Assembly (NCBI RefSeq): GCF_013423785.1
Contig: NZ_CP058952.1
Coordinates: 2,879,665-2,943,664 of the forward strand
Length of the DNA stretch: 64,000 bases
Direction of reading: 5' to 3'
Source: Chitinibacter fontanus
GTDB taxonomy: Bacteria; Pseudomonadota; Gammaproteobacteria; Burkholderiales; Chitinibacteraceae
Shown here: piece after piece, positions 1 to 9,088 of the stretch
Position numbering within the stretch: the stretch's first letter is position 1
Layout: each line of letters begins with the position of its first letter
Program-made: the position numbers and the translations under genes
The notes under the pieces: model-generated
Databases searched by the model: none
What the model was told of the DNA's origin: nothing
What the model saw: only the letters and a program-made list of their open reading frames with translations

Positions 1-414
1 GACGTCGTTAGCGGCAAGGCCGTGAATCTGGCTCAGGTGCGCGGCAAAGATCAAACCGTATTGCTGGTGTTTTTTAAGGCTGGTTGCAATACCTGTGTGT
101 ACAACTTCAAACTGATCCGCGAATTTTATAAAGCGAACAAAGCCAGCCATTTTGGCGTGATCGGCGTTGGGCTGGACAGCAAGGCGGAACTCTTTCGCAG
201 CTACGCCGAGCTAGTGCGAGCCACCACACCGAAAAACGAGCAATTCCCGCTACTGTGGCGGCCCGATCTGGCTCAGCAGGATAGCTTTGGCGACATGAAC
301 AACGATTCCACGGTCTTTGTTATCGGCAAAAGCGGCGAAATCACGCTTAAACGCGAAGGCGTGATCAAAGATGCGGACTGGGATGACATCTGGACGTCGT
401 TGCAAAATAATTAG
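1..414 (+). CDS. Thioredoxin-fold (AhpC/TSA/TlpA-like) protein, 5' end outside window
   Basis: The reading frame is open from base 1, so the N-terminus lies upstream of the window; the GTG at 22 is probably internal. The visible 137 residues have a thioredoxin-like pattern: a hydrophobic strand (LLVFF) leads into a CNTC redox motif of the CxxC type, followed by a helix. Later come a strand with VIGVGLDS and a strand ending in TVFVIGKSGEI, as in peroxiredoxin/TlpA folds. The protein is likely a thiol-disulfide or peroxiredoxin-like protein; its cell location cannot be judged without the N-terminus. A hairpin overlaps the stop codon, which suggests the end of a transcript. Family assignment is by pattern only. 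Confidence 0.6.
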   Translation, partial: DVVSGKAVNLAQVRGKDQTVLLVFFKAGCNTCVYNFKLIREFYKANKASHFGVIGVGLDSKAELFRSYAELVRATTPKNEQFPLLWRPDLAQQDSFGDMNNDSTVFVIGKSGEITLKREGVIKDADWDDIWTSLQNN

Positions 415-435
415 GCGAAATTGGCCTAATTTTGC
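409..435 (+). terminator. Probable intrinsic terminator of the first gene
   Basis: Arms AATTAGGC (409-416) and GCCTAATT (424-431) form a perfect 8-bp stem around a 7-base loop and are followed by a short T stretch. The stem starts inside the stop codon of the upstream gene. Confidence 0.5.
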
Positions 436-679
436 CGCAATGCCAAATACATCGATTTGCACGTTGATTTTGAATTAAGGGGTATCTTTATCAAGATCAA
501 TATCCAATTTGATCGCAGATAGATACCTATGTGAGTATGTATTGCAGTAGCAGGAAAACAGCACACGATCGGAGTACAAGCGCATTACAATGCTTGACCT
601 ACTGTAGTGGCAGATGTTGGCAAAACAGTCACTCGGGCTACACGTTAATCATTCATTGCACAATGAAAGTGGAGAACAA

Positions 680-1216
680 ATGAATTTCCTCATTTTGCCG
701 GGGATTGGCGATTCAGATCAAAGCCATTGGCAGACCCAATGGGAGCAATCGAGCCCAAATTTTAGCCGCGTCATCCAAGACGATTGGACTAATCCGGATT
801 GCCAACAATGGATGGCGCGCTTAGAAGAAGCCATTCTGCAAAGCGGCCCCGATACGATATTAGTTGCGCATAGTTTGGGCTGTTTATTGGTATCGCACTG
901 GGCCGCATCAAGCTCATTACCGATCAAGGGCGCGCTACTGGTTGCGCCACCTGATCCGATGGCTGAGGTTTTTCCCGTTGAGGCGCGGAGTTTTAGCGAT
1001 TTTCCGAGAAGGGCGCTTAATTTCAAAAGCATGTTAATCGCCAGCGCAAATGATCCCTATGCACAGATTGAGTTTTCAAAGCAGTGCGCCAGCGATTGGG
1101 ACAGTCAATTTATCTGTATTGGCGACGCAGAGCATATCAATGGCAGTAGCAATTTGGGCGAGTGGGTAGTAGGAAAAGCAATGCTGCAGCAATTGCTGGA
1201 ACAAATTAAAGCCTAA
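680..1216 (+). CDS. RBBP9/YdeN-family alpha/beta hydrolase
   Basis: This 178-aa protein matches the size of RBBP9/YdeN-type serine hydrolases. It starts MNFLILPGIGDSD-x-HW, the family's typical N-terminal strand and loop. The nucleophile elbow is AHSLGC with Ser65; Asp125 (NDPY) and His152 (EHING) fit the rest of the triad. No signal peptide is seen, so it is probably cytoplasmic; the natural substrate is unknown. A longer frame opens at 614, but ATG 680 is preceded by GGAGAA at good spacing and begins exactly at the conserved strand. It stands alone between non-coding stretches. Confidence 0.8.
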   Translation: MNFLILPGIGDSDQSHWQTQWEQSSPNFSRVIQDDWTNPDCQQWMARLEEAILQSGPDTILVAHSLGCLLVSHWAASSSLPIKGALLVAPPDPMAEVFPVEARSFSDFPRRALNFKSMLIASANDPYAQIEFSKQCASDWDSQFICIGDAEHINGSSNLGEWVVGKAMLQQLLEQIKA

Positions 1217-1575
1217 GTCGCAATAGCTACAGGAAGGAAAGGGGCTCGCAGTGCGAGCCTTTGGTGCTATGCAGGCGAAAGTGGCAAAGCTTGGCCGACG
1301 AGCTAGCCGCTGTCTGCAAGGAGGAACGAGACCCAGAAACAGGCACCTAAGAGCATTACAATCATTGAAATGCTGCTGGCTGTTTTCTGCCAAGAGCGGA
1401 GACGGTCCGCCCCCATCTTGTATGCGTGCCTTACAGTATTGATACCTTGTATGACCATCTTCTAGGTACTTCCAGCACGAATACCTCTATTCGACCTACG
1501 AGCTCTGGAGTAATTTTGTTTCGATGCCCCAGCAAATCACCCCGTACGAAGTTGTTTGCTGCGTTAGACAATCAG
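1217..1575. other. Intergenic region with a hairpin, no supported gene
   Basis: The only structure seen is a hairpin just after the hydrolase: GGCTCGCA (1243-1250) and TGCGAGCC (1252-1259), followed by TTT. It may act as a weak terminator. The short open frames here have no start signal or recognisable protein pattern. The convergent PAS/GGDEF/EAL gene ends at 1576. Confidence 0.5.
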
Positions 1576-4500
1576 CTAAGCTCGCTGTTTTTCCCATTCA
1601 TTACACCAAATCGGGAACATATTGGCAGGCATCGGCTTGGCAATCCCGTATCCCTGCACTAAATGACAGCCTAATTGGCGCAGCAAGGCAATATGCTCCA
1701 CGGTCTCTGCCCCTTCCGCAATTACTTGAAGTTTAAAGACTTTAGCTAATTGAATAACTCCTTGGACAATTCCAAAATCATCTGGATCAGTTAGCATGTC
1801 CCGCACAAAGCTTTGGTCAATTTTTAAGGTATCAATTGGCAATTTGCGTAAATATGTAAGAGAGGAATAACCAGTTCCAAAATCATCTAATGAGAACCGC
1901 ACCCCCATCTCTTTGCATTGCTGTAATGTTTGAATCGCTTGTTGCATATCCCCAATCGCCATCGTTTCAAGTACTTCAAGTTCAAAGCTTGAACGAGGCA
2001 CTTCTGGGTAACTAGATAATGCGGTTAGCAGGTTCGCAGCAAAGTCGCTTCTTAGCAGATGATTCGCACTGACATTGATACTGAGTTTTACATTGAGTCC
2101 ACACTGAGCCCATTGAGTGGCCTGCTTCAACGCGGCATGAATAACCCATTCACCAAGGGCTTGCTCAAGCTTGCTGCCATAGACATGTGATAGAAAATCA
2201 CCGGGAAATAACAACCCCAGTTCAGGGTGTTGCCACCGAATTAAAGCTTCGGCACCAACGACTTCACCGCTTAAAAGATCTACTTTCGGTTGGTAATGGA
2301 GCACGAATTCATCACGCGCCAGTGCCAAACCAATTAGTTCGAGAGCCCTCCGATGAATTTGTGATTGTCTTTCCGTCTCAGGATCAAACATCTGATAGCG
2401 ATTACCACCGGCATCTTTGGCCAGATACATAGCCTGATCCGCATGTCTCAATAGGGTATCTGGATCGGCATGATCTTCAGGATACATGCATACACCGATA
2501 CTAGCTGTGGTACGGACCTCTATTTCGGCAATTTGTATAATGCTATTGACGGCTACTAGTACTCGATCAAGAATTAAACTGCATTCTGTTGCAGAAGCAA
2601 TTTCAGACAAAATCAATACAAATTCATCGCCCCCCATTCGTGCTAATGTGTCATCGACACGCAAAATTGCTTGTAGATTATTGGCAATTCCAACCAATAA
2701 CTGATCCCCAATTGCATGTCCATAACGATCGTTTATTTCTTTAAAACCATCAAGATCTAGAAAACAAATTGCACAGGATTTTCCACTTCGTTCCGTACGA
2801 TTTACGGAACGTTTCAGGCGATCTGACAAAAGTCGCCGATTTGGTAGTCCTGTTAATACGTCATAATGGGCAACCCGGTCTAGCTCGGCTTGGTGTGCCT
2901 TAAGCTGCGTAATATCGGTAAAAATACCTATATAGTATTGAATCTCTGCACGTGAATCTCGCACCACTGAAATTGAGATAGATTCAATATAAATTTCGCC
3001 ATTTTTATGCCGATTACAGATTTCTCCACGCCAGAAATCTTGCTTATTTAATGAGTTCCACATTTCTTGATAAAACAATGCATCATGCTGACCTGATGAC
3101 AATAATCGCGGAGATTGCCCAATGGCTTCTGCTGAGCTATACCCAGTTATCCTAGAAAATGCAGGGTTGACCTTGATGATTAGTCGATTAGCCCCCAATA
3201 CCATGATGCCTTCATAACTGTTTTCAAAGACGACATTTGACTCAAGTAATGCCAGCTCATGATGTTTACGAGTAGAAATATCAGTGTGTGTGCCTGACAT
3301 CATCCAAGGAGTACCATCGTTATGCCATGAAACTACTCGACCAGCTGTAAGCACCCAAAGCCAGTTACCTTGCTTGGTTTTGCATCTAATTTCTGCGACA
3401 TGATTTGTCTGCTGCCCACTTAGATGGCGGTTAATCGATTCTTGAGCCACAACTAGATCATCTGGATGAACAATCTCAGACCATCGTTCGATTCGAACAT
3501 CAAGCTCTCCGGGCATAAAACCGAGCATCGTTTCAAAGCGAGAGCTGACGTTAAATTCGTTGGTTAACAAGTTCCAATCCCAATACCCTTGATCTGAGCC
3601 CGTGATCACACGTTCTAACTGTTGTTCACGTTGCTCGAGTAATAGTTGGGCCTGTTTTTGCTCTGTAATATCTTGAACTGTGCCGTGAAAAGCGATGATT
3701 TCTCCATTGGAAGCAATCACTGGCTCCCCCCGGGCCGATATCCAGCGGAGCTCACCGCTAGCCCGCGAGAGCTGCGCTTCGCACTCATACGATTCAACCG
3801 TTGCCAATGCATGCTCTATGGTGGCGGATAATTTGATCCAACTATCATGAGTAAAATACTGACTAACTTCAGGGTATATTGCGGGTGGTAAGCTAAGATC
3901 ACGGCCATAAATTCGGTAAATTTCATCAGACCAGTAATGGTGCCCTGTAGTTAAGTTCCACTCCCAGCTGCCGATATGGGCCAATTGCTGTGCTTGATTA
4001 AGTGCAGCTGTTCTATTAATGAGCTCTTGCTCAGAACGTTTCTGCTCACTTATATCTCGAGCAATCCCAAAGATGCCACAGACTTTACCGAAATCATCAA
4101 AAATAGGGCCTTTGGTCACCCCAAAGATCATTTCGCTACCACGCTTAGTAGTTATATGTTCTTCATGGGTTTGAACTGACGCTTTTGTAGCAACCACAGA
4201 ATCTAATTCAGACAGCAATTGAGCTGTTTGTAAATCAAACAAATCTGCATCCGTTAGTCCAATTAGTTTATTAATCGGTGTATTCAGAATATCAGCACTT
4301 GCCTCATTAGCAAAAATGTACCGTCCTTTTATATCTTTTACAAAAATTGCATCGGATGTACTGTCGGCTATCGATTTTAACAAGCTCTTATTTTTAGTTA
4401 AATTTTCAGAAGTTCGCTGCAGCGCTTCACTGATCAAACTAACAACAACACCATTTATGATTAATAGAAGCCATTTTAACTGTTCAAATGCATCTGGGTA

Positions 4501-5013
4501 AGAAGCGCCTTGAGGTGATCTTATTAAGAAATATGAGCCAACTGCCGCGCAGAGTGTAGATAGTAGCCCAGGTCCAACCCCGCCAATTAAGGCACTAAGA
4601 GTAATTGGCAACATTAGCAAAATGAATAGTGACTTATTGGCAAAAGCAGAAGAGATTTCGTTGTATAAGTAAATAGCAATCAAGGTAATTAGGATTGAGA
4701 ATAGGTAAGCTAAAGTTCGTTTGGATTTTTTTGTGGTAAAAATTGAATCTTCATTAAATTTATTGCTACTCGCATCTAGCTCAGGTACTGCCCGCAAAGT
4801 GAGTAAAAAACCAACAGCGGAGACAAATACAAAAAAAATCCCTTTAGTTGTCGATAAAGAAATTAATGCCTCATGGCTAACTACGGTACGCAGTAAGTCA
4901 TCCGAGAGAAAAATCCATGCCATAGCAAAAATAATGTAATACGCTAAAGAACGATAAATATATCTTGCTCGATTGGTCATAGCCGCTTGATTCCAGATGA
5001 GGATATACATCAC
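1576..5013 (-). CDS. Membrane PAS/GGDEF/EAL cyclic-di-GMP signalling protein
   Basis: The predicted protein has 1145 residues. A hydrophobic N-terminal region contains several membrane segments; part of it (about residues 95-195) resembles the DUF4118/KdpD-type four-helix module. Four or more PAS/PAC units follow, with PAC-like endings such as GIARDISEQK, GTVQDITEQK, GTHTDIS and GIFTDIT. A GGDEF domain has the intact motif at about 794-798 and an RVDD inhibitory site five residues before it. The C-terminal EAL domain has EALIRW at about 922. Both catalytic motifs look intact, so the protein could make or degrade c-di-GMP; the net activity cannot be inferred. A second Met at residue 12 (MTNRARY) may be the true start. 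It is monocistronic. Confidence 0.88.
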   Translation of the reverse strand: MMYILIWNQAAMTNRARYIYRSLAYYIIFAMAWIFLSDDLLRTVVSHEALISLSTTKGIFFVFVSAVGFLLTLRAVPELDASSNKFNEDSIFTTKKSKRTLAYLFSILITLIAIYLYNEISSAFANKSLFILLMLPITLSALIGGVGPGLLSTLCAAVGSYFLIRSPQGASYPDAFEQLKWLLLIINGVVVSLISEALQRTSENLTKNKSLLKSIADSTSDAIFVKDIKGRYIFANEASADILNTPINKLIGLTDADLFDLQTAQLLSELDSVVATKASVQTHEEHITTKRGSEMIFGVTKGPIFDDFGKVCGIFGIARDISEQKRSEQELINRTAALNQAQQLAHIGSWEWNLTTGHHYWSDEIYRIYGRDLSLPPAIYPEVSQYFTHDSWIKLSATIEHALATVESYECEAQLSRASGELRWISARGEPVIASNGEIIAFHGTVQDITEQKQAQLLLEQREQQLERVITGSDQGYWDWNLLTNEFNVSSRFETMLGFMPGELDVRIERWSEIVHPDDLVVAQESINRHLSGQQTNHVAEIRCKTKQGNWLWVLTAGRVVSWHNDGTPWMMSGTHTDISTRKHHELALLESNVVFENSYEGIMVLGANRLIIKVNPAFSRITGYSSAEAIGQSPRLLSSGQHDALFYQEMWNSLNKQDFWRGEICNRHKNGEIYIESISISVVRDSRAEIQYYIGIFTDITQLKAHQAELDRVAHYDVLTGLPNRRLLSDRLKRSVNRTERSGKSCAICFLDLDGFKEINDRYGHAIGDQLLVGIANNLQAILRVDDTLARMGGDEFVLILSEIASATECSLILDRVLVAVNSIIQIAEIEVRTTASIGVCMYPEDHADPDTLLRHADQAMYLAKDAGGNRYQMFDPETERQSQIHRRALELIGLALARDEFVLHYQPKVDLLSGEVVGAEALIRWQHPELGLLFPGDFLSHVYGSKLEQALGEWVIHAALKQATQWAQCGLNVKLSINVSANHLLRSDFAANLLTALSSYPEVPRSSFELEVLETMAIGDMQQAIQTLQQCKEMGVRFSLDDFGTGYSSLTYLRKLPIDTLKIDQSFVRDMLTDPDDFGIVQGVIQLAKVFKLQVIAEGAETVEHIALLRQLGCHLVQGYGIAKPMPANMFPIWCNEWEKQRA

Positions 5014-5397
5014 TCAGAATAGCTCAAAACAAAATTTAACGGTGACTTGTAGTAGCGCACTGAATTTGGCTCATTCACAAATGAGCGTGATTGACCACTT
5101 TGCCGAGGTGTTGATATAAGGGCTAGGAAAATGAAAGGCCGCTAATCATCAGGTTGCGGCCTTCATTACTCTTGCTTCAAGCCAGAGTTGTTCGGCCTTA
5201 GCGGTCACAGATGTCCTTCTGCCGCCACATCAGTCATCTTACTTTTGCGTCAGCTTGCGCGCAGGATGTCAATCAACCGTCAGCTGACGGTTGTCGGCCA
5301 GAACCGGAACTTCGGAGTTGCCTTCCAATTTGCATAGTGGCACGATGTTTATATGAACCTTCGCGTTGTTAAAGGATGAGGCTTATCCTGTGTTGAA
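5014..5397. other. Long intergenic region with repeat hairpin and palindrome
   Basis: It holds one copy of a dispersed hairpin element (5131-5204, listed separately) and a perfect 18-bp palindrome, AACCGTCAGCTGACGGTT, at 5275-5292, about 105 bases before the next gene. No open frame with protein-like character was found. Confidence 0.5.
5131..5204 (+). repeat. Dispersed GGCCGC hairpin element, copy 1
   Basis: The first module is a hairpin: ATGAAAGGCCGC (5131-5142) pairs with GCGGCCTTCAT (5156-5166), with one bulged base. The loop contains ATCATCAGGTT. A second module, CAGAGTTGTTCGGCCTTAGCGG, ends at 5204. Both modules recur at 24015-24088, and the hairpin alone recurs at 19853-19889. Confidence 0.6.
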
Positions 5398-6126
5398 ATG
5401 CAAATCAGAACGACAGTCATTGCATTGATTCTATCGGTCGCACCAATATCGGGCTTGGCTGGCGAGTTGTACCGCTTGCGCGTAGATATTGATGGAGACG
5501 GAAAGCAGGAGGCTATTCAGGTTGCGACCTTCCCTGCTCGGGAAGAATGGCGCTCACGAGTTGTCGTGAAGATTGGCTCGGAGAAGTATTCCACTGAATT
5601 TTTCTCCGCGGAGTCCGATTTGCCAGACATCCGAGTAGTTTCCATTGACCGCCAACGCCCGCAGCGGCAACTCCTCCTCGGAACTCCAGAGGCAGGTACA
5701 TGTATCTACCATCTGCTGGCGTATGCGGGGCACAAGCTTCTCCCGGTCCTGAATTTCGATTCAGGACCGGATTGCAAGGCTCCGCAACCGCTGGGGAACG
5801 GGCGAGTCAGCGTCTCCACTTGGCAAGGGTTCTGGGCGAAAGAGAATAGGTATCGGCTTAACAATGAGGGCACCGCTCTTGTTAAAGAACAGGCCGTTAC
5901 GTACGATGTAGGAGCTGCTGGCGTGGTAGGTAAAACGTTTTCATTGCAAGATGCAGAGTGCCCCGCTAAGTGGATTCAGCCAGGCGCATTTGTGCGCGTA
6001 AAGCTCTACGACTCTGTTGGCGAGAGGTATCGCGTAGAGGATACTGATGGCAGTTGTGGCTGGATTCCTGCTGCTGACATGAACAGCATAGACAGCCTAA
6101 TCAAAGAACTACCATGGGCGGGCTAG
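5398..6126 (+). CDS. Secreted protein of unknown function with C-terminal SH3-like segment
   Basis: The protein has 242 residues. The first 21 or so form a typical signal peptide (MQIRTTVIALILSVAPISGLAG), so it is probably periplasmic or secreted. Right after it comes DIDGDGKQEA, a DxDxDG loop like those of EF-hand or FG-GAP calcium sites. The C-terminal 50 residues (about AFVRVKLYDSVGERYRVED...CGWIP) look like a bacterial SH3-type fold, ending in the usual GWI pattern. No clear ribosome-binding site precedes the ATG. It is flanked by a repeat-bearing intergenic region and an unrelated reductase gene, so context gives no function. I do not recognise the family. Confidence 0.6.
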   Translation: MQIRTTVIALILSVAPISGLAGELYRLRVDIDGDGKQEAIQVATFPAREEWRSRVVVKIGSEKYSTEFFSAESDLPDIRVVSIDRQRPQRQLLLGTPEAGTCIYHLLAYAGHKLLPVLNFDSGPDCKAPQPLGNGRVSVSTWQGFWAKENRYRLNNEGTALVKEQAVTYDVGAAGVVGKTFSLQDAECPAKWIQPGAFVRVKLYDSVGERYRVEDTDGSCGWIPAADMNSIDSLIKELPWAG

Positions 6127-6220
6127 TCGAGAAGCCGAGGGCGTGTCCGCTTTCGAGCAATTCGGATGGCTCCTTTGGGTCGCAAACAGCCACTGACCTT
6201 TCTAAAATGAACCCCACATC

Positions 6221-6763
6221 ATGACGCAATCAATCCATCTCATCGCCATTTCCGGCAGCTTGCGTGCGGCGTCGTGTAATACGGCTTTGCTGCGAGCGGT
6301 GAAAGCGCTTGCGCCGCACGAGATTCGGGTCACACTGTTTGAGCAGCTTGCCCAAGTGCCGCCGTTTAACCCCGATCTCGTTATTGAATCGGTGCCGCTG
6401 TTGGCGGACTTGCGCGACCAGATTATCGCCGCTGATGGTGTGCTGATCGCTAGCCCCGAGTACGCGCATGGTGTGAGTGGGGTGATGAAAAATCTGCTCG
6501 ACTGGCTGGTCAATACCCCCGCGCTGGTGAATAAACCCGTCGCCACGCTGAATGCATCGCCGCGCGCGCAGCATGCTTTTGATGCCTTAAAAGAAACGCT
6601 AACGATGATGTCGGCGCAATGGCTGGAATCGGCGTCGATTACCGTGCCGGTCATTGGCGCTACGACGACGACCGAGGCGATTTTGCGAGATCCGCAGCTA
6701 TGCGCCAACTTGCGCGCGGTGCTGGCGGTGTTTACCGACATACAGTGTGAAGTGGCCATCTGA
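6221..6763 (+). CDS. NADPH-dependent FMN reductase (ChrR-like flavodoxin-fold)
   Basis: The 180-aa protein has the two hallmarks of the NAD(P)H-dependent FMN reductase family: the phosphate-binding loop GSLRAASCN (residues 12-20) and SPEYAHGVSGVMKNLLDW starting at residue 78, which forms the flavin-contacting loop. The length is typical. Such enzymes reduce quinones, chromate or azo compounds with an FMN cofactor in the cytoplasm; the real substrate here is unknown. It is monocistronic and not obviously linked to a regulator. Confidence 0.88.
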   Translation: MTQSIHLIAISGSLRAASCNTALLRAVKALAPHEIRVTLFEQLAQVPPFNPDLVIESVPLLADLRDQIIAADGVLIASPEYAHGVSGVMKNLLDWLVNTPALVNKPVATLNASPRAQHAFDALKETLTMMSAQWLESASITVPVIGATTTTEAILRDPQLCANLRAVLAVFTDIQCEVAI

Positions 6764-6987
6764 TTAATTATTTAGCACTGATACATCATGTGGTATATGG
6801 CTATAAATTAATCGATCAAATGCCTGTATCACCATACCCCTGATTTTTGTTTCAGAGTTGAGTTGCTAGAGATCTGGCACGGGCACACTAAATTGCGAAA
6901 AATGCAATAATCAATTGTATTTTGTGGTGATTCTTCTTTTTGGTGTGAGCAAGCACAATAACGTCATTGATCTGGATGGCTATTGTG

Positions 6988-8049
6988 ATGACGCTACATA
7001 CTCTAAACCTTACCCCGCACGGCCTTGGCGAGCGGGTGATGCCTTTGGCGCCCACGCTGACTTTGCGTAACGGCCAGCGCTGGGTAGCGCAGCATTATTT
7101 GCGCTATCAGCATACGGTCGAGAGCGTGTCGGCGCTGCTCGCGCAGATCGATTTTGATGCGCATACGCCGCTGTTTGCCGGGCAGGACGAGCAGGGTGTG
7201 TATGTGCAAGTGGGCTTAATCGGGCGCGAGAATTACGATCGTAGCAATACCCTACGAGTGCATAAGCTGGTGTACGGCAGAAAATGGCGGATTGATGCCG
7301 ATACCCCGACTTCCGAGATTATCCAAACTGCTTTTCTGGCGATCAAAAAAGCGCGCGAGCACGAGGTGCGCGAGCTATTGACGGTGCGTAGCCGCGATGG
7401 CAAAACCAGCGCGGCGTTTAGTAATCATCATGATTTGCCCTTGCTGGCGCAGCAACGCGATCAGTTGCAAGCAGGCAATCATCGCGTCGCCACGCTGGAT
7501 GTCGCCGCGGCGGTGCAGCATCAATTGGCGTCGCTGCGCTTTGCCCAACGCGCCATTGAGCTGGTGCAAGTGCTTGAGCTATCGGCTGGGCGCGTTTTAA
7601 TTGATGTGCAGTTAGGTGCAGCGCCGCTGGCGCGTCAGCTCGAAGGCGATTTTCCCGAATTTGAACAACTGGCGTTGTGCGTGTTGCTGCCTGCGGCGCG
7701 CTTGCACGAGCTGCCGTATGCGCTAATGGATGCGCTGATTGAGCACAGTGATCGGCATGTGGATGAGACTTTCCGTTTTCGCGGCTTTGCGCGCTTTAGC
7801 CGCAGCAATCAAATTCAGGCCATTGCCGATTTATCGTTGCAAACGCGACCCTACGCGCATGATCTGGCCGATGTGCAGTTCGAGCAGATTTTCCGCGCCA
7901 ATAATTACGAAGTTGATGCCAGCCGCGCACCGGCCTTGGGGGAGGGCGAGCTGGGGCGTAAAAACCGCCAATTAATCAATCAATATGAAAACTTGCTCGG
8001 CCATTTGCCGCGGGGGTATGAGCAAACGCACGAAACGAAAATGGCTTAA
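6988..8049 (+). CDS. Conserved-looking protein of unknown function, 353 aa
   Basis: I do not recognise this family. The frame opens with TTG at 6967 and also contains ATG 6976; ATG 6988 is chosen because GGATGG lies eight bases before it. The protein appears soluble: no signal peptide or membrane helix is seen. An acidic, Leu-rich middle part (about 150-260) contains FDAHTPLFAGQDEQGVYVQVG-like strands before it and LLPAARLHELPYALMDALIEHSD after it. Codon use is GC-rich and consistent throughout, which argues for a genuine gene. No operon partner is present; the nearest downstream gene is convergent. Confidence 0.6.
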   Translation: MTLHTLNLTPHGLGERVMPLAPTLTLRNGQRWVAQHYLRYQHTVESVSALLAQIDFDAHTPLFAGQDEQGVYVQVGLIGRENYDRSNTLRVHKLVYGRKWRIDADTPTSEIIQTAFLAIKKAREHEVRELLTVRSRDGKTSAAFSNHHDLPLLAQQRDQLQAGNHRVATLDVAAAVQHQLASLRFAQRAIELVQVLELSAGRVLIDVQLGAAPLARQLEGDFPEFEQLALCVLLPAARLHELPYALMDALIEHSDRHVDETFRFRGFARFSRSNQIQAIADLSLQTRPYAHDLADVQFEQIFRANNYEVDASRAPALGEGELGRKNRQLINQYENLLGHLPRGYEQTHETKMA

Positions 8050-8167
8050 GCCGTGACGAACAATCGGGCTGGGCGTGGCATCGAAGTTTGCGTGGTTATG
8101 AAGGGTAATTTCATGGGTATATTGCGATAGAGTTTTAAATAATTATTTTTCAGCGATATACCTATCA

Positions 8168-8440
8168 CTATTTTCTTCTTGGTGCCAAATCCATATCATC
8201 AAGCCGCAGCAAGATTTCGGTTTTGCGCTCTTGTTTGATTTGCTGCCACGGCAAATCTTCCTGCGCGCCAATCAGCGCGTACAGCATATTGAGTGAGATA
8301 TTCGGCATGACTTGCTGCAGCTGCGCATACATATCGAACGCATCCGCTGCGCGCAGTTGTGCAGCGGTGGTGATGCCGATTTGTGCCAGCATGTCGCGGC
8401 TTTTGGGCCCTAGGCCTTTGAGTTGATCAAGCGTTTCCAA
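8168..8440 (-). CDS. TfoX C-terminal domain-like protein
   Basis: The 90-aa protein corresponds to the C-terminal domain of TfoX (Sxy) alone. Family signs are LKGLGPKSRDMLAQIGITTAAQLRA at the start, a helix-hairpin-helix-like element, and NMLYALIGAQEDLPW in the middle. Stand-alone TfoX_C proteins are common; in full-length Sxy the domain belongs to a competence regulator, but a role in competence is not shown here. A short Arg/Lys-rich tail ends the protein. It lies downstream of the AhpD-like gene on the same strand, separated from it by a hairpin. Confidence 0.75.
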   Translation of the reverse strand: METLDQLKGLGPKSRDMLAQIGITTAAQLRAADAFDMYAQLQQVMPNISLNMLYALIGAQEDLPWQQIKQERKTEILLRLDDMDLAPRRK

Positions 8441-8478
8441 TGTGCCTCCGCGCTACCCATGATTGGGTTTGTTTCAGC

Positions 8479-8518
8479 AAAGGATAGCCACACAGCATGC
8501 CGCATGGCTATCCTTTTT
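8479..8518. terminator. Intrinsic terminator between AhpD-like gene and TfoX_C gene
   Basis: Perfect 12-bp arms AAAGGATAGCCA (8479-8490) and TGGCTATCCTTT (8505-8516) surround a 14-base loop. On the - strand it follows the AhpD-like gene; on the + strand it is followed by TTTCTTT, so it could work in both directions. Confidence 0.65.
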
Positions 8519-8520
8519 CT

Positions 8521-9069
8521 TTAGGCCGCCTGCCAGAGATCGGCTTTAAATACGTCGTCTAGCTTGGTATCGGTCATGCTGGTGGTGTAATTCGAGAGGA
8601 TTTTTAAGCTAATCCCCAAAATGACGTCTAGCACCGTTTGCTGGCCATAACCTGCGCTGATGAATTTGGCGATTTCTTGCTGCGTAGGCCAGCCACGGTT
8701 TTCTACAACTTGGATGGTAAATTGGCGCAAGGCTTCGAGCTTGGTATTGGCAATTGGCGTGTTGTCGCGTAGCGCGGTAATGACCTCGGCAGGTACTGCG
8801 GCTTTAGCGATGGTGGTGTGCGCGGCCATGCAGTAGTCGCAGCGATTGAGCCGATTGGCCGTCATCATAATGATTTGCTTTTCGGTTTCGCTCAGATCGG
8901 TTTTATTAAAAATCTGCGTGAGCGTCAGATAGCCTTCCAGCAAGGCGGGTGATTCGGCCATATTGGCGAATAAATTAGGCACAAAACCATAGTTGGCTTT
9001 GGCGTTGCTCAGTAATGCGCGGCTGTGTTCTGGCGCTGTTTCGATGGTGTGGGTATGAAAGCGAGTCAT
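8521..9069 (-). CDS. Carboxymuconolactone decarboxylase/AhpD-like protein
   Basis: The 182-aa protein has the CxxC-x3-H signature of the AhpD/CMD superfamily: Cys77, Cys80 and His84 in RCDYCMAAH. Upstream residues ETEKQIIMMTANRLN form the usual helix. Proteins of this type act as thiol-dependent peroxidase partners or as decarboxylases; the intact CxxC favours a redox role. It lies 19 bases downstream of the zinc-less MDR oxidoreductase on the same strand, so the two are probably co-transcribed and controlled by the divergent TetR gene. Confidence 0.85.
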   Translation of the reverse strand: MTRFHTHTIETAPEHSRALLSNAKANYGFVPNLFANMAESPALLEGYLTLTQIFNKTDLSETEKQIIMMTANRLNRCDYCMAAHTTIAKAAVPAEVITALRDNTPIANTKLEALRQFTIQVVENRGWPTQQEIAKFISAGYGQQTVLDVILGISLKILSNYTTSMTDTKLDDVFKADLWQAA

Positions 9070-9088
9070 TTTGAAAATTCCTATGGGT

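Noticed and set aside
1251..1442. 63-codon frame after the hydrolase
   Set aside because: It begins within a terminator-like hairpin and has no protein-like features.
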